Assembly: GCA_007127275.1 (NCBI GenBank)
Contig: SKZP01000271.1
Location: forward strand, 1-7,432
DNA length: 7,432 bases
Direction: 5' to 3'
Source of the DNA: Planctomycetota bacterium
GTDB taxonomy: Bacteria > Planctomycetota > UBA8742 > SKZP01
In this document: piece after piece, positions 1 through 4,934 of the stretch
How positions within the stretch are numbered: position 1 is the first letter of the stretch
Layout: every line of letters begins with the position of its first letter
Position numbers and translations under genes: made by a program
The notes under the pieces: model-generated
What the model saw: only the letters and a program-made list of their open reading frames with translations
What the model was told of the DNA's origin: nothing
Databases searched by the model: none

Positions 1-2
1 CT

Positions 3-71
3 ACGGAAGACGCGGGCAAGGTCCGGATTGATGCGGCGCGGCTCCCCCTCGGCGAGGAGCTTTATGGTTGA
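3..71 (+). CDS. 3' end of an unidentified gene (partial)
   Basis: Frame 3 is open from the window edge to a TGA at 69-71 and gives 22 residues ending RLPLGEELYG. The composition is balanced (acidic, basic and hydrophobic residues mixed). The other two forward frames look like shadows: one is arginine/serine-rich and the other stops after nine codons. This therefore looks like the C-terminus of a real protein whose body lies outside the window. The fragment is too short to name a family or function. It converges on the minus-strand ABC ATPase gene across a gap of about 510 bases. Confidence 0.4.
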   Translation, partial: TEDAGKVRIDAARLPLGEELYG

Positions 72-176
72 GCGAGCCGAAAGCTGAACGTGGGTGCACG
101 GCGCAAACGTTTCCGTTGTCGCTTACTCGGCTGAGCACGAGGCAAACGCGAGTACATTCCACTCACCACCATTGAA

Positions 177-204
177 CCGCCGGCCGGTGATGCGGCGGCC
201 GGTG
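177..204. repeat. GC-rich tandem/inverted repeat
   Basis: The nonamer CGGCCGGTG occurs twice, at 181-189 and 196-204, a period of 15. The same stretch can fold, because CCGCCG (177-182) pairs with CGGCGG (193-198) around a 10-base loop. It lies about 105 bases past the stop of the partial gene at the left edge. The nearest T run (237-241) is too far away for a standard intrinsic terminator, so a termination role is only a guess. Nothing gene-like is visible in the rest of 72-341. Confidence 0.35.
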
Positions 205-341
205 TCTCCACGGGTATCTTTGTCCTCGTCGAACTCTTTTTGATTGGGGTTGCCGTTCACGGAATTCGGCGAAACGCTCGACGACGGCGGCAACGACGGA
301 AGCCGGGCGCGCCCGAGGCGGGTGCGTCGCGCCGAGACGCT

Positions 342-515
342 AGGGGCTGTTAGAAAATACCTTCCGAAGTTGAGCTACTGCGCTCGGCTCTGCTTCGTTG
401 TCGTCGGTTGCGCTGCTCGACGTGACTCGTCACGCCTGGCTTCTCGCCTTTCTCCGCCTTGCAAAGCCTTCGCTCGTGACGCTCAACGTTCGGGAGGTAA
501 TTCCTGTCAGCTCCT
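342..515. mobile_element. Miniature inverted-repeat (MITE-like) element, no transposase
   Basis: The two ends are imperfect inverted repeats. Positions 342-375 match the reverse complement of 481-515 at about 28 of 34 positions with one single-base gap. Both ends share the blocks GGxGCTG, TACCTxCCGAA and GTTGAGC. At the centre (421-434) is the small palindrome CGTGACTCGTCACG, so the whole element can fold back on itself. A further partial match, GGCTCTGC (386-393) against GCAAAGCC (461-468), lies inside. The element is about 174 bp and has no room for a transposase. TAG occurs at both edges (341-343 and 516-518), which could be a short target duplication but is too short to prove insertion. 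It sits 67 bases past the livF stop, so its hairpin could also end livF transcription. The transposase family that would move it is not identified; the ends resemble those of DDE-type insertion sequences in general form only. Confidence 0.55.
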
Positions 516-582
516 TAGAAGGTCCGTCCTCTTGTCGGCATAAAATGTCCGGTTGGCCCCAGCGAGCGGCACCTCTTGCCGC

Positions 583-1524
583 TTAGTTTCCGCCAAGGTA
601 GGCGGCCTGCACCTCCGGGTTGGTCGCGAGTTCCTCGGCGGGGCCCTGCATGACGACGCGTCCGGTCTCGAGCACGTAGGCGCGGTGCGCCGTCTTCAAG
701 GCAACAGCGGCGTTTTGCTCGACGAGCAAAATGGTCAGCCCTTCCTCGCTGTTGAGTTGGCGAATCACCTCGAAAATCTGGCCCACAAGCACCGGCGCAA
801 GACCCAGCGACGGCTCGTCGAGAAGCAGCACGCGCGGCTTGCTCATCAGGGCGCGGCCAATGGCGAGCATCTGTTGCTCGCCGCCGGACATGGTGCCTGC
901 GCGCTGGCGCCGCCGCTCTTTGAGGCGGGGAAAGAGCGTGAAGACACGCTCGCGGTCGCGCTCAATCTCGTTGCGGTCCCGCCGCAGATACGCGCCCATG
1001 TCGAGGTTTTCGTTGACCGTTAGATTGGCAAAGATACGCCGCCCTTCCGGCGCTTGGACAATGCCGCGCGCCACAAGGGTCTCCGCCGCCACGCCGTCAA
1101 TCCGTCGGCCGTCGTAGTGAACCGTGCCGGAGCGTGGTTTCAGCAACCCTGAAATGGTCTTCAGGGTTGTCGACTTGCCGGCCCCGTTTGCGCCAATAAT
1201 CGTGACCACCTCACCGCGGCCAACGTGCAGGCTGATTCCCTTGAGGGCGTGGATGTTGCCGTAGTAGACCTGCAAGTCGTTGAGCGCGAGCAGCGCCTCG
1301 TCCGCGGTACGCCCGGCTGCGTCGGCTTGCTGCGCCTGGGAATCCACCGCGGCAATGCGCTGTGACATGCGCTGGCGCGCCACGGTGCCCCGGGAGCTGA
1401 CCTCTTCGTCGCTCGTCGACTCGAGGTGCGACTCACTCGCCGCGGAATGTTCCGGTTGCGGCGACACTGGCTGCGTATCCCCGGAAGGTGCCTGCGGCGG
1501 TTGCTGTTGCGTCTCCTCGCTCAT
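583..1524 (-). CDS. livF: LivF-type ABC transporter ATP-binding protein with N-terminal extension
   Basis: This is the ATPase subunit of a branched-chain amino acid (HAAT) type importer. It hydrolyses ATP on the inner face of the membrane to drive uptake through LivH/LivM-type permeases. The start MSEETQ is chosen because GAGG (complement at 1536-1539) lies 11 bases upstream. The protein is 313 aa. Walker A is GANGAGKST (111-119), the Q-loop region is VQAPEGR (156-162), the signature is MSGGEQQ (212-218), and Walker B with D-loop is RVLLLDEPSLGLAP (231-244). The H-loop position reads VEQN (268-271), with Gln in place of His, as is usual in LivF. The core starts near residue 78. The first ~78 residues are Gln/Pro/Ser/Glu-rich low complexity, whereas LivF proteins are usually about 235 aa. 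No livG, livH, livM or livK lies next to it, so the permease partner and exact substrate are unknown. A shorter start at the internal Met 53 is possible. Confidence 0.88.
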   Translation of the reverse strand: MSEETQQQPPQAPSGDTQPVSPQPEHSAASESHLESTSDEEVSSRGTVARQRMSQRIAAVDSQAQQADAAGRTADEALLALNDLQVYYGNIHALKGISLHVGRGEVVTIIGANGAGKSTTLKTISGLLKPRSGTVHYDGRRIDGVAAETLVARGIVQAPEGRRIFANLTVNENLDMGAYLRRDRNEIERDRERVFTLFPRLKERRRQRAGTMSGGEQQMLAIGRALMSKPRVLLLDEPSLGLAPVLVGQIFEVIRQLNSEEGLTILLVEQNAAVALKTAHRAYVLETGRVVMQGPAEELATNPEVQAAYLGGN

Positions 1525-1698
1525 GCGGATGGTTACCTCGTGCAACGCCACGGAATTTATTCGGTGCAAGCGCCTCGGAGTATGCCAGAGCCGGCGCCGT
1601 GCCGCCAGCCAGCGCTGCCGCGCAAGGCCCGTGCGCCACGGGTAGAAGGGCACCCGTCTCTTGTTGGCACGAAAGGATTCGGCGCTTCCCGAACGCAT

Positions 1699-1718
1699 GG
1701 CGGGCCCTTGCGCCCGCC
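1699..1718. repeat. Perfect 7-bp stem-loop
   Basis: GGCGGGC (1699-1705) pairs perfectly with GCCCGCC (1712-1718) around the six-base loop CCTTGC. No T run follows on either strand, so it is not a standard intrinsic terminator. It lies about 175 bases upstream of the livF start, where it could affect transcription or be incidental in GC-rich DNA. Confidence 0.35.
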
Positions 1719-1818
1719 GGTGCGCAAGAAACCAAGCAGGAGACGACAGCGACCAAGCTAAAAACGCCGCATAAGGGGCGCCGCAGTACTCCGCTCGCGG
1801 GACAGATTGGGCGGGCGC

Positions 1819-1850
1819 GGAATCTCACGCTACTTTACGTGATTCCGCCC
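1819..1850. promoter_or_regulatory. Inverted repeat, possible operator or RNA hairpin
   Basis: TCACG (1825-1829) and CGTGA (1838-1842) are exact inverted half-sites separated by eight bases. The symmetry continues outward as GGAATC (1819-1824) and GATTCC (1841-1846), with a two-base offset. Such spacing fits a dimeric regulator site or a bulged RNA stem. It lies in the divergent region about 200 bases before the YkgJ-like coding region. The regulator, if any, cannot be named. Confidence 0.3.
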
Positions 1851-2045
1851 AAACATGGCTCCCGTGCCAAGAGCCGGCTGCACCTCACACGTACCGTGCA
1901 TCTCCGGCACTTGTCCCAGGGGCCGCAGCCCGTGGGCTTGCAAGAACTACGTTTCCCGCCTGCGGGATGCACGGCCACGCGTGTGCCAGCTTGTCGTGCC
2001 GCACGGTCGTTGCTACCGTCGCTTTGGCGCACGAACACGCACCCA

Positions 2046-2639
2046 ATGCGGCACGCGAACATGCAGGACCACGCGAAAACCTCGAATGACGGCCACCCGT
2101 CGCCCCGGGAAAAGGACACCCACACCGTCCATGTCCCGGCGGACGGAGGCGTTGCGCAAACGGGCGGCGGCGCAGCAGACGACGACGCTGCGAATGCAGC
2201 AGGCGACGGGGCGGATCCGTGGTATGCCGAGGGACTGCGCTTTACGTGTCGGTGGCCGGAGTGCGTGGCCTGTTGCACCGGCGAGCCGGGATACGTTTGG
2301 GTCGACTCCGAAGAGGTCGAGCGCCTCGCCGCTGCGCTGACGCTCGACCGCGAGAGCTTCTTGCGCACCTACACGCGGGAGGTGAGCGGCTCGTATTCCT
2401 TGCTCGAGAAGTCTTGCGGGGACTGCACCTTTCTTGGCAAGCACGGGTGCGACGTCTACCGCGACCGCCCCACGCAGTGCAGCACCTACCCGTTTTGGCC
2501 GGAGGTGTTGCGAAGCCGTTCCGCCTGGGAGGCTGAGTCGCGTCACTGCCCCGGAATTGGCCACGGTGAACGCGTCTACTCTCGCGAAGAGATTGACGCG
2601 CTGCTTGCGAAACGTCGGACAAGGCACCCACGCGGTTGA
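2046..2639 (+). CDS. YkgJ-like cysteine-cluster (CxxCxxCC) protein
   Basis: Residues from about 60 match the YkgJ/UPF0153 family, proposed to chelate zinc or iron; the reaction or partner is unknown. With this start the protein is 197 aa. Conserved features are the first cysteine cluster (C68, C73, C76, C77) followed by TGEPGYVWV, C124 and C127, the stretch GCDVYRDRPTQCSTYPFWP (134-152, with C135 and C145), and HCPG (167-170). The first cluster is spaced C-x4-C-x2-CC rather than the usual C-x2-C-x2-CC. Residues 1-58 are a Gly/Ala/Asp-rich low-complexity leader. No Shine-Dalgarno sequence precedes the ATG at 2046 or the in-frame ATG at 2061, so the true start is uncertain and could be either. 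There is no signal peptide, which suggests a cytoplasmic protein. The downstream oxidoreductase gene is on the same strand, 187 bases away, with its own ribosome binding site. Confidence 0.8.
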   Translation: MRHANMQDHAKTSNDGHPSPREKDTHTVHVPADGGVAQTGGGAADDDAANAAGDGADPWYAEGLRFTCRWPECVACCTGEPGYVWVDSEEVERLAAALTLDRESFLRTYTREVSGSYSLLEKSCGDCTFLGKHGCDVYRDRPTQCSTYPFWPEVLRSRSAWEAESRHCPGIGHGERVYSREEIDALLAKRRTRHPRG

Positions 2640-2815
2640 TTTTTGTGAGCGAGAAAGGAACGAATGCAAAGCGGAAGCAAGCAAAGACTCCTCCCTCACT
2701 CGTCTCGGGTCGCATCTTGTATACGCCGCTCGCGTGTGCATCCGTCGCCTGCCTTGAACCCCATCTCTGACGCGGCGCACGAGTGGATTCGACGCTCGCC
2801 AATGCCCGCCCAACC

Positions 2816-2820
2816 AGGAG
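2816..2820 (+). promoter_or_regulatory. Ribosome binding site of the VAT-1-like gene
   Basis: AGGAG lies six bases before the GTG at 2827. This fixes the non-ATG start, and the translation from there opens directly into the GroES-like fold of the family. Confidence 0.75.
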
Positions 2821-2826
2821 CTCGCC

Positions 2827-3891
2827 GTGCGAAAGGTCGTGATTGAGAAGCCGGGCGGATATGACCGTCTCAAGGTGGTCGAGGCGCCGGATCCGCAACC
2901 GGGACCGGGGGAGGCAGTTGTACGCACCGAGGCGGTCGCTGTGAATTTCGCGGACACCGCCATCCGAATGGGGCTGTACAGTTCGGCGAAGAAGTTGCAC
3001 GGCTTTCCGATCACGCCGGGTTTCGAATTCGCTGGCACCGTTGAAAAGCTGGGGCCGACGAAGGAGAAGCCGGATTCGTCGTTGGGACCGTATTCGCAAG
3101 GGCTTGCCGAGGGAGATTCGGTGCTCGGCGTGTCGTTGTTCGGGGGGTTCGCCTCGCATGTCGTGGTGCCGCTTCACCAGATCTTTCGGCGCCCCGAGGT
3201 GCTCTCGGTCGACGCGGCGGCTGGCTTCCCGGTGGTGCACCTCACGGCGTGGTACGCGCTCAAGGAACTGGCCAACGTGCGCCCCGGTCGCTGGGTGCTC
3301 GTGCATTCCGCCGCTGGCGGCGTCGGTTGCGCTGCGGTGCAGGTGGCGAAGCTGCTCGGCTGCCACGTCGTCGGCGTCGTCGGCGCCTCGCACAAGGTAG
3401 AGACGGTCAAGCAGTACGGGGCCGACGCGGTAGTGGACAAGTCGGCCGGCGAGCTGTGGAAGCAGGTCGAGGCGGTGCGCCCGGAAAAGTTCGACGTGGT
3501 GCTCGACCCCAACGGCCGCGCCACGCTGTGGCAAAGCTTCATGCACCTGCGCAAGCCGGGGCGGCTCGTACTCTACGGTTTCGCGACCATGCTCAAGAAG
3601 GGCAAAGGGACGCCGAGTTGGCCGAAGCTCTTCTGGGACTACCTGCGCACGCCGCGCTTCAATCCCATCAAGTTGGTCGACGGCAACCGCAGCGTGCTCG
3701 CCTTCAACCTCAGTTACCTGTTCAACGAGCACGACCTCCTCACCGAGGGGATGACGCAACTGCTGGAGTGGCGCGAAGCCGGCAAGCTGGTCGACCCGCC
3801 GTTGAACACCTACTCGCTGGACGACGTCGCCAAGGCGCAACGCGACATTGAAGCAGGACAAACCCGCGGCAAGCTCATCCTCAAGCCGTAG
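2827..3891 (+). CDS. Zinc-independent medium-chain dehydrogenase/reductase, quinone oxidoreductase (VAT-1-like)
   Basis: This is a 354-aa NAD(P)H-dependent oxidoreductase of the MDR superfamily, in the quinone reductase/VAT-1 branch. It is expected to be cytosolic and to reduce quinones or enone-type carbonyls; the true substrate is unknown. An N-terminal GroES-like domain (about 1-125, with ITPGFEFAGTVE at 62-73) is followed by a Rossmann domain with the nucleotide-binding loop HSAAGGVGCAAVQ (160-172). FDVVLDPNG (222-230) and the C-terminal RGKLILKP (347-354) are family-typical. The Cys/His zinc ligands of classical alcohol dehydrogenases are absent. The stretch KLGPTKEKPDSSLGPYSQGL (74-93) before GDSVLG is longer than usual, a small insertion of roughly ten residues. 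YLRTPRFNPIKLVDGNRSV (272-290) and NLSYL (294-298) resemble VAT-1 relatives. The start codon is GTG. The gene converges on the TPR gene, with no clear terminator in the 110-base gap apart from the palindrome CCCCTAGGGG (3914-3923). Confidence 0.88.
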   Translation: MRKVVIEKPGGYDRLKVVEAPDPQPGPGEAVVRTEAVAVNFADTAIRMGLYSSAKKLHGFPITPGFEFAGTVEKLGPTKEKPDSSLGPYSQGLAEGDSVLGVSLFGGFASHVVVPLHQIFRRPEVLSVDAAAGFPVVHLTAWYALKELANVRPGRWVLVHSAAGGVGCAAVQVAKLLGCHVVGVVGASHKVETVKQYGADAVVDKSAGELWKQVEAVRPEKFDVVLDPNGRATLWQSFMHLRKPGRLVLYGFATMLKKGKGTPSWPKLFWDYLRTPRFNPIKLVDGNRSVLAFNLSYLFNEHDLLTEGMTQLLEWREAGKLVDPPLNTYSLDDVAKAQRDIEAGQTRGKLILKP

Positions 3892-4001
3892 TTGCGCCCG
3901 CTCCCCTCGCTCCCCCCTAGGGGACGTCGTCGGCAGCAGGCAGGCGGGGCGCTGTTGGTCCGTGCGTTGGCGGTCGCGGCACACCTGCCAATCCGGGGTA
4001 C

Positions 4002-4505
4002 CTAGTCCAGTTTTTCCGCTTGGCGAAAGTGCACCTGGGCGGCGTCGTGCTCCTCCAACTCGGTGAACAGGTCTCCGAGGCGGCGGTGGTACGCGGCGGC
4101 GTTCACTTCGTCATGAACCACGAGCCAGCGTAACTGCACAATGGCCTTTTCCGGCTTTTCGAGGGCGGTGAAGCAGCGCGCGCGCGCTTTGCGCACATCA
4201 ATTTCGCCGGCCAAGGTACGCGGACGGTAGCGCTCGAGCATCGCCAGCGCCTTCTGGTACTCCTCGTTGTGGACGGCTTCGTGGATCTGCGCGAAATCCG
4301 GGCGACGCGCCTGGCGCTCCAATTCGAAGGCAATGGCCCACATCGCCACCATCAGCGCGACAATCAGCACGGGGGCGAGCGCGACGCGCAAGGCGGAGTA
4401 GTGCTGCGCACGCACGGTGCTACGCCGCACGACGGGGCGGTAGCGGTGCGGGGCATTTCGACGAGCATGCAATCCCGAGGACGGGGAGTTGTTCGGATGA
4501 CGCAT
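4002..4505 (-). CDS. Small single-pass membrane protein with TPR-like region, function unknown
   Basis: This is a 167-aa protein. The start MRHPNNS is chosen because GAGGAG (complement at 4515-4520) lies nine bases upstream. Residues 1-39 are strongly basic (Arg/His-rich). Residues about 40-60 form one hydrophobic membrane segment (VALAPVLIVALMVAMWAIAF, 41-60). The rest is helical and resembles tetratricopeptide repeats: YQKALAMLERY (83-93), CFTALEKPEKAIVQLRWLV (111-129), and AAAYHRRLGDLFTELEEHDAAQVHFRQAEKL (136-166), the last being a good TPR unit. By the positive-inside rule the basic end is cytoplasmic and the TPR part lies outside the inner membrane. TPR domains usually bind proteins, so a scaffold or assembly role is possible, but no specific function can be assigned. 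The gene stands alone, converging on the oxidoreductase gene and divergent from tRNA-Pro. Confidence 0.75.
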   Translation of the reverse strand: MRHPNNSPSSGLHARRNAPHRYRPVVRRSTVRAQHYSALRVALAPVLIVALMVAMWAIAFELERQARRPDFAQIHEAVHNEEYQKALAMLERYRPRTLAGEIDVRKARARCFTALEKPEKAIVQLRWLVVHDEVNAAAYHRRLGDLFTELEEHDAAQVHFRQAEKLD

Positions 4506-4514
4506 TCGTCTCGG

Positions 4515-4520
4515 CTCCTC
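4515..4520 (-). promoter_or_regulatory. Ribosome binding site of the TPR protein gene
   Basis: On the minus strand this reads GAGGAG, nine bases before the ATG whose complement is at 4503-4505. It decides this start over the much longer open frame that runs upstream through the tRNA gene. Confidence 0.7.
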
Positions 4521-4635
4521 GTTGCGTGCAACGCCCGAATTCGTAGCGGTGCGGCAATACGGCGACGCACTTTGCACGTTAACCCGTAGTGGCGGGGCGG
4601 TGATTCCCCCCGGAAGCGGCCTCCCGCGAAGCTGG

Positions 4636-4689
4636 GGCGCAAGCCGTGCCGCGCGGCGTGGCGAGCCGCGCAGCGAGTGGGCTTGCGCC
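4636..4689. repeat. Long interrupted palindrome upstream of tRNA-Pro
   Basis: GGCGCAAGCC (4636-4645) pairs perfectly with GGCTTGCGCC (4680-4689). Nested inside, GCGCGGC (4651-4657) pairs perfectly with GCCGCGC (4665-4671) around a seven-base loop. The whole forms a two-stage hairpin of 54 bases. It ends nine bases before the -35 box of the tRNA promoter and lies about 130 bases upstream of the divergent TPR gene. An A run follows it on the plus strand, so on the minus strand the T run precedes the stem. It therefore does not read as an intrinsic terminator in either direction. Confidence 0.6.
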
Positions 4690-4698
4690 GGAAAAAGG

Positions 4699-4727
4699 TT
4701 GACGCTTCGAACGCGTTGAGGTGTGAT
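4699..4727 (+). promoter_or_regulatory. Sigma-70-type promoter of tRNA-Pro
   Basis: TTGACG (4699-4704) matches the -35 consensus at five of six positions. After a 17-base spacer, TGTGAT (4722-4727) matches the -10 consensus at four of six. Transcription would begin near 4734, a few bases before the mature tRNA 5' end at 4741. This position and spacing are what is expected for a single-gene tRNA promoter. Confidence 0.55.
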
Positions 4728-4740
4728 GGAGTGTGGCAAA

Positions 4741-4813
4741 CGGGGTGTAGCGCAGTTGGTAGCGCGTACGGCTGGGGGCCGTGAGGTCGCTGGTTCGAGT
4801 CCAGTCACCCCGA
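4741..4813 (+). tRNA. tRNA-Pro, anticodon GGG
   Basis: A full cloverleaf can be drawn. The acceptor stem CGGGGTG (4741-4747) pairs with CACCCCG (4806-4812), with discriminator A at 4813. The D arm is GCGC (4750-4753)/GCGC (4762-4765). The anticodon stem TACGG (4767-4771)/CCGTG (4779-4783) holds the loop CTGGGGG with anticodon GGG at 4774-4776, which reads CCC and possibly CCU. The T arm has the loop TTCGAGT (4794-4800). The C1-G72 pair and A73 are bacterial tRNA-Pro identity features, and G follows the anticodon at position 37. CCA is not encoded, so it must be added after transcription. The gene has its own promoter and a stem-loop downstream. Confidence 0.95.
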
Positions 4814-4829
4814 CTTGTGAGCACAAAAT

Positions 4830-4870
4830 GACGACCGTGGCGGGAGTTCCGTCGCGGTCGTCGCTCGTTT
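4830..4870 (+). terminator. Stem-loop terminator after tRNA-Pro
   Basis: A continuous 14-bp stem (4830-4843 with 4849-4862, two G-T wobbles) closes the five-base loop GAGTT. The outer arm is GACGACCG/CGGTCGTC. It begins 17 bases after the tRNA 3' end, the expected place for a terminator or processing hairpin. The T tract after it is weak (three Ts at 4868-4870), so termination may be partial or factor-assisted. Confidence 0.55.
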
Positions 4871-4934
4871 CGGAACCCGTTACTGCTCCAGCGGGACCTT
4901 CGTCGCTGGGTCGTTCTCCTTTCAACATCTGCAC

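Larger units (their letters stand above)
1525..2045. other. Divergent intergenic region between livF and the YkgJ-like gene
   Basis: About 520 bases separate the two divergent genes. The forward frame leading into the YkgJ-like gene stays open throughout, but its translation here is Arg/Pro/Ala-rich, has no recognisable domain and shows no supported start, so I read it as non-coding. The region holds two inverted repeats, listed separately (1699-1718 and 1819-1850). For livF, a possible extended -10 element reads TGGCATACT on the minus strand (hexamer at 1579-1584), about 55 bases before its start codon. No good -35 accompanies it, so the promoter is weakly supported. No clear promoter is seen for the plus-strand gene. 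Confidence 0.4.

Noticed and set aside
1525..1698. Extension of livF to an upstream ATG at 1698 (371 aa)
   Set aside because: The translation between 1698 and 1525 is Arg-rich and unlike the family, while the ATG at 1524 has a well-spaced GAGG.
1488..2045. N-terminal extension of the YkgJ-like frame back to 1488
   Set aside because: It would overlap the livF start region, shows no ribosome binding site, and its Arg/Pro/Ala-rich translation looks non-coding.
3914..3923. CCCCTAGGGG palindrome between the convergent oxidoreductase and TPR genes as a terminator
   Set aside because: It leaves no loop of workable size and has no T run, so it does not make a credible terminator.
2242..3984. 580-codon open frame on the minus strand opposite the oxidoreductase and YkgJ-like genes
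   Set aside because: Its translation is Arg/Leu/His-rich with no domain, and it lies opposite two genes with clear family motifs; long antisense frames are expected in high-GC DNA.
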